From Hymenobacter sp. UV11 (lineage in GTDB: Bacteria; Bacteroidota; Bacteroidia; Cytophagales; Hymenobacteraceae), in NCBI RefSeq assembly GCF_004684095.1, contig NZ_SRII01000014.1, forward strand, positions 1 through 64,000: a stretch of DNA of 64,000 nt, given 5' to 3'. The translations under genes were made by a program, and so were the position numbers. Numbering within the stretch: the stretch's first letter is position 1; every line of letters begins with the position of its first letter. The notes under the pieces were generated by a model that saw only the letters and a program-made list of their open reading frames with translations, did not search any database and was not told the origin of the DNA. Positions 1-8,072 of the stretch are shown here, in pieces.

Positions 1-130
1 TCTGCGCTACCTTTTGGTGCTGAGCTTGTTGCCACGCGTAGTAGCCGCTAGCCGGCACCTCCACCAGTTGGCAGAGCAGCCGCACGGGGTAGTGGGCCCT
101 TTGCGCCGCAATGAAACGGTAACGGCTCAT
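1..130 (-). CDS. IS3-family transposase OrfB, N-terminal part (partial)
   Basis: The complement begins ATG at 130 and reads MSRYRFIAAQ..., the typical start of IS3 OrfB: RYRFI, then YPVRLLC, then SGYYAW. OrfB supplies the DDE catalytic domain, but that domain lies outside the window, so activity cannot be judged. Reading through the A7 run upstream would join this frame to OrfA through a short linker, the usual route to the active transposase in this family. Confidence 0.85.
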   Translation of the reverse strand, partial: MSRYRFIAAQRAHYPVRLLCQLVEVPASGYYAWQQAQHQKVAQ

Positions 131-435
131 GGGGTCTCGGTCTGCGAGAAGATGATGATGGCTTTTTTTAAAATTTCTAGTTCCTGCGCCTGCCGTCGAG
201 CCAAGGCCCGCAGCTGGCGCAGCTCAGCCGCTGTAGCCGGGTCCAACTCCGCCCCACGGGCCGCCGCCACGGGGGTAAGGACCTCTTTCTGCCACTTATA
301 AATTCGTTTGGGGTCGATATTGAGGGCGCGCGCCGCGGCCTGCGTCGAGCGGCTTTCGCTAGCCAAACGGAGCGCCTCGGCGCGAAAGGCGGCGTCATAG
401 CGCCGGCGTTTGGTGGGTTGGGGGGTGTCTTTCAT
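127..435 (-). CDS. IS3-family transposase OrfA
   Basis: A 102-residue protein starting at MKDTPQPTKRRRYD. It has the helix-turn-helix of the IS3 OrfA/transposase_8 family (about residues 10-55: FRAEALRLA..STQAAARALNID..RIYKWQKEV). A C-terminal leucine/arginine-rich helix (LRQLRALARRQAQELEILKKA) serves as the dimerisation zipper. An upstream in-frame start at 468 would add 11 residues, but the 435 start matches the family. The A7 slippery run lies inside codons for LKK near the end. Confidence 0.85.
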   Translation of the reverse strand: MKDTPQPTKRRRYDAAFRAEALRLASESRSTQAAARALNIDPKRIYKWQKEVLTPVAAARGAELDPATAAELRQLRALARRQAQELEILKKAIIIFSQTETP

Positions 436-481
436 GACAATCGAAAGATAAGACCCTATTCTGTCCACATTTACCCGACCA

Positions 482-652
482 CCTCATTTCAACCCCATTG
501 AGCTCGCCTTCAGCAAGCTCAAAACCTGGTTGCGAACGGCACAAGCCCGCACCCGCGACCTATTGGAAGAGGCTATTTGCGCCGCTGCCGAGTGGATAAG
601 CGAAGCCGACGCTAAAAACTGGTTTGACCACTGCGGCTATCATGTACACTAA
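482..652 (+). pseudogene. IS630-type transposase, C-terminal relic
   Basis: An open frame without a start codon, ending at TAA 650-652. It reads PHFNPIELAFSKLKTWLR... and ends NWFDHCGYHVH. The NPIE..FSKLK block is the conserved C-terminal end of IS630/Tc1-like DDE transposases, carrying the last acidic catalytic residue (E of NPIE). Everything upstream of it is missing because the IS3 element ends right there, so this is a relic truncated by a later insertion or deletion. Confidence 0.75.
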
Positions 653-783
653 CTTGGTAACCGCTCTAAGGGGTCTTGGTCAACGTGGGTTTCTACCGTC
701 GCGGATAGCCCCTGGGGAGAGGCTTGCGCATAAATGGTGAGGGCAACAGGGAGGGCAGCGAGTAAACAGAGCCAGGAGAGCAT
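653..783 (-). pseudogene. Exported protein, 5' fragment only (cut by the IS630 relic)
   Basis: The complement from ATG at 783 reads 43 clean codons: MLSWLCLLAALPVALTIYAQ followed by ASPQGLSATVETHVDQDP. That is a classic signal peptide with a cleavable AQA-S site and the start of a secreted domain. The frame then meets the 3' end of the IS630 relic at about 652 and the rest of the gene is gone. It is too short for the mature protein to be identified. Confidence 0.55.
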
Positions 784-988
784 AGGGCGTTACGTTTAGA
801 GGTATTTCTTTCAAAAGGGCGGATTCACACGCTAAGCCATCAGCCCGCCGAGATAGGAAGCAGATGGCGGGTCAAGGTGCGCGGGGTTAAGGGAGAAGTC
901 CTCACCCAACCGGTTTACGTGTTATTAACTACTGGTTATGAGGTGTTTGCAGCTGCTTTTCTCAACCGGATAGCCTTCGTATTTACTG

Positions 989-1026
989 GAAAGGCCGAGC
1001 AGAAACGGTGTCTTGCCCGGCCTTTC
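989..1026 (-). terminator. Possible terminator of the qorB-like gene
   Basis: A 9-bp perfect inverted repeat (GAAAGGCCG / CGGCCTTTC) with a 20-nt loop lies just after the stop of the leftward gene at 1030. The trailing U-rich stretch is weak, so intrinsic termination is only likely. Nothing else was recognised in 784-1029. Confidence 0.4.
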
Positions 1027-1029
1027 TTA

Positions 1030-1908
1030 TTAGTTATAAACTTGCTTGATGAATTGCGCCGTGGTGGTTGGTTGCCGGCCTAGGAAAGTCGCTAAGGTGG
1101 CATCCTCGACCTCCATCATGCCTTGCGCCACCGCACTCGCCCACATCGTGAACATGCCGATGTACATCTCCGGAACCCCGGCTTGCTGCAGGATAGCTTG
1201 AAATTCTTCGACTGGGGGAGACTGATAGCGAACGTCTTTGCCCAGGCTGCCGGACAGGTCCTTCGCAATCGCCTGAAAAGAAGTCGCTTCGGTATTAGCC
1301 AGTACGTACGTCTGGTTTTTATGCCCTTTCGTGGTCAATACGTGGGCCGCGGCTTCGGCCAGCTCCGCCCGCAGCACCCAGCTGGCTTTCCCTTCTTGGG
1401 CGGGAAACAGGATGAGGCCCGTTTCGGCTACTTGGCTGCCCGCAAAAATGGGTATCATCTCCAAGTAAATACCATTTTGGAGGATGGTGTACGGAAGGCC
1501 GCTGTCCTTGATGGCCTGCTCGGTTTGTGCATGCGACGTCAGGAAATCCGCGATGGCCAAGTGTTGAAAGGCCGGCTTAGTGACAAAGGATGTGTACACC
1601 AGGTGCTTCACCTGCGCTGCTTTGGCCGCGTGGATGACATTCAGGTGGTGCACGGTGCGGTTTTCGACGGCTCCTCTGTCGTTGCTGGAAACCAGCAGGA
1701 GCGTATCGACCCCTTGAAAGGCCTGTACCAGCGAGTCAACGTCCGCGTAATCACCGACGCGTAGTTCGATTCCTTGGTCTTGGAGGGTTTGGCCTTTCGC
1801 AGCATCCCGCACCAGGGCGGAAATGTGTTGCGCTTCGATTCCTTTATGCAAAAGGTGTTCAAGGACTTTCGTACCGTATTGGCCGGTTGCGCCTGTGACT
1901 AAAACCAT
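1030..1908 (-). CDS. NmrA/QorB-like NAD(P)-dependent quinone oxidoreductase
   Basis: An atypical short-chain dehydrogenase of the NmrA family, 292 residues from MVLVTGATGQYG. The Rossmann dinucleotide motif GATGQYG is at residues 5-11, and the substrate region YTILQNGIYLEM follows the family pattern. E. coli QorB (YtfG) is the nearest well-known member; it reduces quinones and is encoded divergently from the HxlR regulator QorR. The same arrangement is seen here with the HxlR gene at 2104. An alternative start at 1944 adds 12 residues that do not resemble the family. A paralogue is at 22627. Quinone reduction is inferred from family and context. Confidence 0.8.
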   Translation of the reverse strand: MVLVTGATGQYGTKVLEHLLHKGIEAQHISALVRDAAKGQTLQDQGIELRVGDYADVDSLVQAFQGVDTLLLVSSNDRGAVENRTVHHLNVIHAAKAAQVKHLVYTSFVTKPAFQHLAIADFLTSHAQTEQAIKDSGLPYTILQNGIYLEMIPIFAGSQVAETGLILFPAQEGKASWVLRAELAEAAAHVLTTKGHKNQTYVLANTEATSFQAIAKDLSGSLGKDVRYQSPPVEEFQAILQQAGVPEMYIGMFTMWASAVAQGMMEVEDATLATFLGRQPTTTAQFIKQVYN

Positions 1909-2024
1909 GTTATTTGGTGGCTGAGAATGGTGAAAAAGTATCAAAAGGGGATGCTTCGCTGTTGGGTAAGCTGATTACCTCAAGCCACCAGGCAGCGGTT
2001 TGTTTGGGCCGTTTCCCAAGTGCA

Positions 2025-2061
2025 GATTACCACTTGGTAGTCTGGTTACCAAGCGGTAATC
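2025..2061. promoter_or_regulatory. Probable HxlR operator between the divergent genes
   Basis: A 37-bp near-palindrome with half sites GATTACC-A/G-CTTGGTA pointing at each other. A further half-site-like GATTACCT lies nearby at about 1972. It sits between the qorB-like and HxlR genes, where an HxlR dimer of the QorR type would control both promoters. Binding is inferred. Confidence 0.65.
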
Positions 2062-2103
2062 ACCCAGTATAGCTTCTCTTTCTTTTTTCCTTTCTCTCCT
2101 TCC

Positions 2104-2466
2104 ATGACTACTTCCCAAGCCGCGCAATGCGACCAAACCATGCGCGCCCTGCGCCACGCCTCGCTGGTGGTTAACAGCAAATGGAAGCTCTCACTCATTG
2201 TGGCCTTGCTCACGGGCACCCGGCACTTTCGCGGGCTGGAGCGGAGCGTGGCGGGTATTTCGACGAAGGTGCTAGCTAAGGAGCTCAAGGAGCTGGAAGC
2301 CCAGCACCTCATCTCCCGCACTGTGTACCCCGGTCCCCCCGTGGTGGTCGAATACCAAGCCCTGCCGTACGCGCAGTCGCTCAACCCAGTCATTGAGGTG
2401 TTGAAAGCGTGGGGAATGCAGCATGAGCAGCATGTTGCGGCGCTCCATGCCGTGTCAGTGGCGTAG
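2104..2466 (+). CDS. HxlR-family transcriptional regulator (QorR-like)
   Basis: A 120-residue winged-helix regulator of the HxlR family, which responds to electrophiles or redox state. Recognisable pieces are the N-terminal Cys (residue 9, AAQCDQT), SKWKLSLIVALLTG, RHFRGLERSVAGISTKVLAKELKELE (recognition helix) and the wing, which ends YPGPPVVVEYQALPYAQSL. The Cys near the N terminus corresponds to the redox-sensing Cys of QorR/YodB-type members. It is divergent from the qorB-like gene, and the palindrome at 2025-2061 is the likely shared operator. Confidence 0.85.
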   Translation: MTTSQAAQCDQTMRALRHASLVVNSKWKLSLIVALLTGTRHFRGLERSVAGISTKVLAKELKELEAQHLISRTVYPGPPVVVEYQALPYAQSLNPVIEVLKAWGMQHEQHVAALHAVSVA

Positions 2467-2560
2467 CCGGTAGCGTTCAGGAGGGCACCGTCTCCAGGGC
2501 CGCGAGGACGTAAGCATTCCTCTGGTGAGCCGATGGTTTAGCGTGTAAATCCGCCCTTTT

Positions 2561-2725
2561 GGATACTGTTGGCGAATTCATCCCATGACTACTGCCGGAG
2601 ATAGCAAGTCCTTTTAAACCAGACTCTTCAGGCAGCTTTCGAGGGATTAATCCCTCGAAAGCTGCCTGAAGAGTCTGGTTTAAATGTAACTTATTTAGCC
2701 AGTCAACGATTCGCCAACAGTATCC
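2561..2725. repeat. Nested inverted repeats with a 72-bp perfect palindrome
   Basis: The region 2613-2684 is a perfect 72-bp palindrome (36-bp arms, no spacer, centre GGATT|AATCC). It is enclosed by a second inverted repeat of 17 bp (2561-2577, GGATACTGTTGGCGAAT, and its complement at 2709-2725). It fills the 431-bp gap (2467-2897) between two convergent genes, where I see no credible coding frame. The likely role is a bidirectional terminator, or an RNase III-type hairpin if transcribed. Confidence 0.8.
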
Positions 2726-2897
2726 TTTTGGAAGAAGTACCCCGTTTAGAGTTAAGTGCCGCAAAGCTCCCCTAAGGTGAACGGGCACTTTTTACCATAT
2801 GATAAAAAGTAATTCAACTTCGCACGGGGCAAGAACCATCGACCGCCGGAAGTAGAGAGCATCTTTATGTTCGTGGTGGAGAGATATCCTACTCCTG

Positions 2898-3596
2898 CTA
2901 CGAAACGACCGGGACCGCCGCCCGGAGCAGTTCGTCACCCGGCTGGCCGCTTGCTTCGCGGTTGCGGTCCACCCAATAGGCCAGCAGCACGGTCACCCAA
3001 AACAGCTGTCCCGACCAACCCAACGCTTTCACCGAGGCGGGCGGCGGGCTGAACAGGCCGCCCACGTGTATCAGCACCAGGAACGCCACCAGCCCCAGCA
3101 GGCCATAACGGCCCTTGCCATTGCGGGGCGTGGTGCGGCGCACGTAAAGCCACAGGCCCACGCCCAGGAGCGCGAATTCGACCACCTGCGTCAGGGCAAC
3201 CTGGTTCCACAGCCCGAGGCCGAACAGGGGCGACGGGCCGGGATAGAGCGGCAAATCGGGGGTGTGCACCACCACATCGAGCAGCCAGTGACTAGGTACT
3301 AATAGGCCCACCACTAGCGCCCCTTGTGCGTTGCGCTTTACCAACCAATAAATCAGCCCTAGTAGCAGGCCCGCCACCAGCTCGCCCACAAGGCTGTGCG
3401 TAAAGGGATAGTACACAAAGTCAAACGCGTTGGTAGCCGTGGCGTGCGGCACGATGTTCACGCGCTCCACGCCTAGCAGCAGGAGCGTGGGCCACACCAA
3501 ATCGGCTAACTGGGCGGCCAGAAATAGGGTGCCTAGTGACACCCGCGGTTGCAGCGTCTTGGCACCGAAGCCGACGCCGAAATGTCCGAGAAACAT
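2898..3596 (-). CDS. YdjM/DUF457-like membrane protein (putative metal-dependent hydrolase)
   Basis: A 232-residue polytopic membrane protein with about six hydrophobic segments. It carries the conserved polar residues of the YdjM-type 'inner membrane metal-dependent hydrolase' family: H5 at the N terminus, D32 in AQLADLVWP, H67 in FTHSLVGE, and H103, D107 and H111 in PSHWLLDVVVHTPDLP. The hydrolase function of this family is predicted and not established. The gene stands alone, convergent with the HxlR gene. Confidence 0.7.
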   Translation of the reverse strand: MFLGHFGVGFGAKTLQPRVSLGTLFLAAQLADLVWPTLLLLGVERVNIVPHATATNAFDFVYYPFTHSLVGELVAGLLLGLIYWLVKRNAQGALVVGLLVPSHWLLDVVVHTPDLPLYPGPSPLFGLGLWNQVALTQVVEFALLGVGLWLYVRRTTPRNGKGRYGLLGLVAFLVLIHVGGLFSPPPASVKALGWSGQLFWVTVLLAYWVDRNREASGQPGDELLRAAVPVVS

Positions 3597-3729
3597 AGAA
3601 GGAGGGTTGAGAAAAATGAGGTAAAAGGAGCGTACAACGGTTCAGGCAGCCTTTAGCCTAGGGCTATTGTTGTTCCTCATAGGGCGTGGCGGCCCCGATG
3701 GCCAGCACGCCGGGCGGCTGCAGCAGTAG

Positions 3730-4662
3730 CTAATTTTTCAGAAACCACTCCGCCGTGGCCCGAATGCCTTCTGCGTAGGGGGTAGGCGTGAAGTCAAACG
3801 TCTGGTTGAAGCGCGTGGAGTCCAGCACGTACCCGTTTTCGTCCTGGTATAGCATTTCGCGCGCCTCCTTCATAAAGGGAATGAACAGGCCCATCAACCC
3901 AAATAGCCATTTAGGCAGCACCTGCACTTTGCCGCTGCCCTGCATGCACTTCGCCGCTAAGGCACTGAATTCCTGACCCGTCAGCGTCGGCGAGGCCACA
4001 GGCAGTATCCAGGTTTGGTTGAATGCTTCGGGGTGCTGCGCCAGCACGTACAGCGCCCGGCCGATGTCCGGCGTGTAGGTGTAGGTGCGCGGTACGCGGG
4101 CATTCACGAGCCACTGCGGGGTTTGCTTCTTTTTTAAACGACTGAACACAAGTGAGCCGGACCAGCTTTTCTCAACCACGCCCGGTCCGTAAAAATCAGA
4201 GGCTTTGGCGATAATGGCCGATAGCCCGCCGCTGTTCATTTCGGCCAGCAGCAGCTGCTCAATTTCGACCAGAATCCGGCCCTTTTTGCTCACTGGCAGC
4301 GTCGGCGTGGCTTCCGTAATCGGGCCCTCGACCCGGCCGTAGGTGTAGAGGCTGTCGAGAAAAATTAGCTGGGCCTGCGTGGCTTTGCAGGCGGCAATCA
4401 CGTTGCGCATAATCACGGGCCAGTCGCGCCGCCACACCTTGGCGCTGTATTCCAGGCCCACGAGCAGGTACACGATGGCGGAGCCCTCCACGGCCAGCCG
4501 GGTCTGTTCAGCGTCTAGAAAATCGGCCGACCGGGTTTCGGCCCCCGCCACCGGCGTAGGATGGCGCGAAACCAACCGGATGTGTTCGCCGTGCTGTTGC
4601 AGTACCGGCAGCAGCTGCGTGGTGATGGTGCCCTTGGCGCCCAGGATGGTGTGGAGTTTCAT
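3730..4662 (-). CDS. Extended SDR / NAD-dependent epimerase-dehydratase
   Basis: A 310-residue Rossmann-fold protein. The N terminus HTILGAKGTITTQLLPVL is a modified GxxGxxG nucleotide loop (GAKGTIT). The YLLVGLEY...DSLYTYGRVEGPITE segment gives the active-site Tyr region (YTYGR), and SKKGRILVEIEQ follows. These are features of NAD-dependent epimerase/dehydratases acting on sugars or similar substrates; the substrate cannot be read from the sequence. It lies 67 bp from a Crp-type regulator gene on the same strand, which may control it. Confidence 0.7.
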   Translation of the reverse strand: MKLHTILGAKGTITTQLLPVLQQHGEHIRLVSRHPTPVAGAETRSADFLDAEQTRLAVEGSAIVYLLVGLEYSAKVWRRDWPVIMRNVIAACKATQAQLIFLDSLYTYGRVEGPITEATPTLPVSKKGRILVEIEQLLLAEMNSGGLSAIIAKASDFYGPGVVEKSWSGSLVFSRLKKKQTPQWLVNARVPRTYTYTPDIGRALYVLAQHPEAFNQTWILPVASPTLTGQEFSALAAKCMQGSGKVQVLPKWLFGLMGLFIPFMKEAREMLYQDENGYVLDSTRFNQTFDFTPTPYAEGIRATAEWFLKN

Positions 4663-4729
4663 GCGGTTTTAGGGGGGTAGTGACGGGGCAAAATTCCGCC
4701 GCTCCGCCGACCTAAAGCGATAACAATCG

Positions 4730-5347
4730 CTAAGAAATGGCGGTCCTACTACCCCCCGAGGTACGGTTGCGAATGCGGCTCAGACTCACGGGCGTCACGC
4801 CCAGAAAGTTGGCGATGTAGTGCTGGGGCACCCGCGCCAAGATGCGTGGGTCGCCGCTGACCAGCAGCGCCTCGTAGCGTTCGGCGGGGCTGAGCAGCAG
4901 CAGGCTCACCATGCGCTCTTCCAGGCCCACGGCCAGATACTCGGCAAACCGCCGGCCGAACTGCTGCCAGGCCATGCGCCGGCTAAATAGGTCAACTAGC
5001 ACCGCATAGGGAAAGGTGAGGCAGCAGCCCGCACTCAGGGCCTCGATGGTGACCAACGAGGGCCGCCCGGTCAGGCTGCTGAAGTAGCCGCCCATCAGCT
5101 GGTCTTCGAAGAAGAAGTAGCTGGTGCGCTCCTCGCCGTCTTTGGTATAATACTGCCGGAACATGCCGTCGAGCACAAACGCCACGTCGGCAGCGACCCG
5201 GCCCTGCTCGGCAAACACGGCGTGCCGGGCCAGGGGCACCAGGCGCAGGTGCGGCACCAGAAAGCGCCAGTCCTCGTCGCTGAGGGGCGCAAACTGGGTC
5301 AGGTGCTGGCGCAGGCGCAGCACCGATTCGGAAAGGGATGGCAGCAT
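4730..5347 (-). CDS. Crp/Fnr-family transcriptional regulator
   Basis: A 205-residue protein. Residues about 20-130 form a cyclic-nucleotide-binding beta-roll (LVPLARHAVFAEQGRVAADVAFVLDGMFRQYY). It lacks the canonical cAMP-binding RExALV arginine/serine set, so the ligand is uncertain. A C-terminal helix-turn-helix follows (about 165-200: YIANFLGVTPVSLSRIRNR). This compact architecture is common in Bacteroidota. It probably acts on the adjacent SDR gene or on the divergent gene at 5504. Confidence 0.8.
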   Translation of the reverse strand: MLPSLSESVLRLRQHLTQFAPLSDEDWRFLVPHLRLVPLARHAVFAEQGRVAADVAFVLDGMFRQYYTKDGEERTSYFFFEDQLMGGYFSSLTGRPSLVTIEALSAGCCLTFPYAVLVDLFSRRMAWQQFGRRFAEYLAVGLEERMVSLLLLSPAERYEALLVSGDPRILARVPQHYIANFLGVTPVSLSRIRNRTSGGSRTAIS

Positions 5348-5503
5348 GAAAGAGCAGGCAGTGATAGGACAGTGAGGAAAGAGGCCGGGGAAGATACCGG
5401 TGGCGCCCTATTTCTTAGCGTTTGTTATCGTTTGGGCGCGCGGGCCGCCCGGTCCTTTGTGTTGTTCTGGTGCGCTTCGGCCGGAACCCCAAAGCCCCTT
5501 CTC

Positions 5504-6523
5504 GTGAACATCCTCCTCACCGGTGGCACCGGCCTCATTGGCACCCGTCTTTCTGCTGTGCTCGCCGAAGCCGGCCACCACGTGGCCCATGTGAGCCGCA
5601 CGCTGGCGCCCGGCAGCTCCTGCCGCACGTTTCAGTGGGACCCCGCCGCCGGCACCATCGACCCGGCCGCCGTACCCTTCGCCGAGGCGGTGGTGAACCT
5701 GGCCGGGGCCAACGTGGGCGAGGGCCAATGGACCACCGCCCGCAAGCAGGAACTCCTGGCCAGCCGCGTCGACGGCCTGGCCCTGCTGCACCGCGAGCTG
5801 GCTAAACCCGGGCACCGCGTACGAACCGTCGTCTCAGCCTCGGCCATTGGCCTCTACGGCACGACCGGCGACGCGCTGGTAACGGAAGACACGCCACCGG
5901 TCGGCCACGACCTGCTGGCCGACCTGACCCAGGCCTGGGAGCAGGCCGCCGCGCCCCTCGCCGCCCTGGGCCTACGGGTCGTCGTGCCGCGTATCGGGGT
6001 GGTGCTGAGCCTGGCGGGCGGCGCCTTGCCGGCCCTGGCCGGCCCGGTGCAGCGCGGCTTTGGGGCGCCCCTGGGCAGTGGCCAGCAGTGGCTGTCCTGG
6101 ATTCATATGGATGACCTGTGCCGCCTCTTGCTCGCCATGCTGACCGATGACGCCTGGCAGGGCGCCTACAACGCGGTGGCTCCCAGCCCGGCTACCAACA
6201 CTACCTTCACCACGGCCCTGGCCGAGGTGCTGCACTGCCCCTTGCTGCTACCCAAGATTCCCGCCTTTATGCTCCAGCTGGCCATGGGCGAGCAGAGCGA
6301 ACTGGTGTTGACCGGCAAACGCGTGAGCGCGGCCAAGGTGCTGGCCCAGGGCTTTGCTTTCGAGTTCCCCGGGCTGCGCGAGGCCTTGCAGGCGTTGTAC
6401 CCCCCGGCCCCGCAACCAGCCCCTAGTGGCGGGTGTCGAAAGCGTGCGGTTATGAATAGTCGACGGCAATGTTTTAAACTGCCCTACCCGGACCGCTGCC
6501 GGACAAGCGACACTCTTTTCTAA
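5504..6523 (+). CDS. TIGR01777 (YfcH-like) NAD-dependent epimerase
   Basis: A 339-residue protein starting at GTG 5504 (MNILLTGGTGLIGTRL). This start was chosen because the Rossmann motif GGTGLIG begins six residues in, while the longer open frame from 5222 has no homology-like sequence and overlaps the Crp gene. Family marks are NLAGANVGEGQWT, SASAIGLYG, PRIGVVLS and LSWIHMDDL. The last about 40 residues (after ALYPPAPQP) are low-complexity and unlike the family, perhaps a drifted stop. The next gene starts 14 bp downstream, so the two may be co-transcribed. The family's enzymatic role is not established. Confidence 0.8.
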   Translation: MNILLTGGTGLIGTRLSAVLAEAGHHVAHVSRTLAPGSSCRTFQWDPAAGTIDPAAVPFAEAVVNLAGANVGEGQWTTARKQELLASRVDGLALLHRELAKPGHRVRTVVSASAIGLYGTTGDALVTEDTPPVGHDLLADLTQAWEQAAAPLAALGLRVVVPRIGVVLSLAGGALPALAGPVQRGFGAPLGSGQQWLSWIHMDDLCRLLLAMLTDDAWQGAYNAVAPSPATNTTFTTALAEVLHCPLLLPKIPAFMLQLAMGEQSELVLTGKRVSAAKVLAQGFAFEFPGLREALQALYPPAPQPAPSGGCRKRAVMNSRRQCFKLPYPDRCRTSDTLF

Positions 6524-6537
6524 TCTCCCCCTCGCCC

Positions 6538-7767
6538 ATGGTCACTGCGTATTATCCTGCTGAAATCGCTCACGCGCTACGTACGCGCTGGACTCAAACT
6601 GAGAGCAGCCCGTTGCCCGAGCACGCTGTGCTGACCCAATTCCTGTCCATTATGTACCAGGCCAGTCTGCTGCGCGAAGAAGGCCGCCCCGTGGAATGCC
6701 ACGTAGCACTCGCCACGGTGGCGCAGTTGGCGCCCTCCGCTCCCTCCGGGCAGGTCGCCAAAGACCCTCACGTCGTGGCCTTCGGCACGCCCCGTCCCTG
6801 GAACGAACAGGAAATTCGGCGGCTTAGCCCGGCTGTTGCGCGCCCCGCGACGCTGCTCGCGGTCCGGCAAACCGAGGCGGGCGAGTTGGTGCTGTGGGGG
6901 CTGGTGATGGCCGATACGCCCTGGGACCAGCTACCGGTCAGTCTGGCCGCCACGCCCGGCAGCGTGCCCCCAGTGCTGGTGGTACACGTGCAGGGCCCGG
7001 GCCTGCTAACCTGTTACTGCGGGGCCACCCGCGTGCTGACGCTGCGCGCGGGCCGCATCGACGGCCACGGCTTTTTGCAGTTTCCCCGTGCCTGGAGCCG
7101 GGGGCGATTCGGGGAGATGGTGGCGGCCAATCCCCAACTAGCCCCCGCCGAGCTCAACCTCATTGCCGAGCTCGGGGCGCACGTACAGCGCCAGGCGGTA
7201 GCGCGGGTTCGGGCCGGGGGACACGGCGGGCTGCTGGTATTTGTGCCGCCGGGCGCCGTAGCTGAGCTGCTGGCGCCCGGCGGCCTGTTGCGCCCCAAGT
7301 ACCCGACCCAGGAGTTGGGCGGGGAGGGGCGGTGCAGCCAGCTCATTCACGCCATTATTGCGCGGCAACGGGCCTTAGGCGACGTGAGCTGGGCCTATTA
7401 CCAGCAGGCCCGCGACCCCGCACTCCGCATCCTGGCGGAGGCCCTCGACCACTTCGCCGACCTGCTGGCCGACCTAATGGCGGTCGACGGGGCGTTGGTG
7501 CTGACCCAAAACCTGGAAATAGTAGGCTTTGGGGTCGAAATTAGGGCGCCGCACATTGCGCTGGACCACGTCCATCGGGCCTTGGATCTGGAAGGCGAAC
7601 ACCTGCAGGCCGAGCCCGCCGACCAGGGCGGCACCCGTCACCGGGCCGCCTACCGGCTCTGCGAGGCGGCCCCCGCGTGCTTGGCCGTAGCTGTCTCCCA
7701 AGACGGCGGCGTGCAACTGGTGCATTACCACGCCGGCCGGATTATCTTCTGGAGCCAACTGGCTTAA
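6538..7767 (+). CDS. DisA-N-like (DACNV-type) putative nucleotide sensor or cyclase
   Basis: A 409-residue soluble protein. Its last about 100 residues resemble the diadenylate-cyclase (DisA_N/DAC) fold: DGALVL (DGA at 317-319), then GTRHRAA (365-371) and SQDGGVQLV. DGA and RHR are the two catalytic/ATP-binding motifs of c-di-AMP synthases, and both are intact. The N-terminal 300 residues contain a beta-rich region but nothing I recognise. Proteins called 'putative sensor domain DACNV' in Bacteroidota have this form. Whether it makes c-di-AMP, binds a nucleotide or does neither is open. It is probably co-transcribed with the upstream epimerase gene (14-bp gap). Confidence 0.6.
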   Translation: MVTAYYPAEIAHALRTRWTQTESSPLPEHAVLTQFLSIMYQASLLREEGRPVECHVALATVAQLAPSAPSGQVAKDPHVVAFGTPRPWNEQEIRRLSPAVARPATLLAVRQTEAGELVLWGLVMADTPWDQLPVSLAATPGSVPPVLVVHVQGPGLLTCYCGATRVLTLRAGRIDGHGFLQFPRAWSRGRFGEMVAANPQLAPAELNLIAELGAHVQRQAVARVRAGGHGGLLVFVPPGAVAELLAPGGLLRPKYPTQELGGEGRCSQLIHAIIARQRALGDVSWAYYQQARDPALRILAEALDHFADLLADLMAVDGALVLTQNLEIVGFGVEIRAPHIALDHVHRALDLEGEHLQAEPADQGGTRHRAAYRLCEAAPACLAVAVSQDGGVQLVHYHAGRIIFWSQLA

Positions 7768-7881
7768 TCCACAGGTATCACCGACCCGGAAATTCTGAGG
7801 TGGTCGAGCGGGGTCGTACACTTTGAGAACTTATCTGGCCCAGTAGGGTGCACCTTTCTGATATAACCATAGCCGGAGCTG

Positions 7882-7921
7882 CTTTTACGTACTGTAAAGG
7901 GTCGTTTACAAAACGTAAAAG
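7882..7921. terminator. Stem-loop between the DACNV-like and M28 genes
   Basis: A stem of 9 bp (CTTTTACGT / ACGTAAAAG), a 2-base mismatch, a further 6 bp and a 6-nt loop. It lies 115 bp after the stop of the upstream gene and 150 bp before the M28 start, in a 305-bp gap with no other gene. It may end the upstream transcript. I found no convincing TTTG/TANNTTTG promoter for the M28 gene. Confidence 0.4.
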
Positions 7922-8072
7922 GGCTTGCCGTGTAACTTACCTACCGTTTTGCTGAACGCACGTTTCGAGATGCCTTCTCGGTGCTCTGAAGGCCGCTTTT
8001 AAACGATTAACGTGCTACATTATCCGTTTCCTGAGAGGGCCCCATTTCTAGTTCTCATTTTTTTCTCTTTTC

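Larger units (their letters stand above)
1..474 (-). mobile_element. IS3-family insertion sequence, OrfA end (element runs off the left edge)
   Basis: This is the 5' end of an IS3-family element read leftwards. OrfA is complete, and the first 43 codons of OrfB are present before the window ends. The orfs overlap by ATGA (127-130), and orfB lies in the -1 frame of orfA. A run of seven A's on the coding strand (163-169) sits in the right place for a programmed -1 shift that would give an OrfAB fusion. The outer end is estimated at about 474, where a TGTGGACAGAATAGGG-type terminal sequence reads inward. The other terminal repeat and any target duplication are outside the window. Confidence 0.8.

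Noticed and set aside
877..1083. 68-residue ORF on the + strand
   Set aside because: It overlaps the terminator-like hairpin and the 3' end of the qorB-like gene and has no recognisable features.
2477..2788. 103-residue ORF across the 72-bp palindrome
   Set aside because: Its codons are formed by the palindrome itself; no family resemblance, and it lies between convergent genes.
5222..5503. 94-residue extension of the TIGR01777 epimerase
   Set aside because: The extension overlaps the Crp-type gene, and the Rossmann motif begins six residues after GTG 5504.
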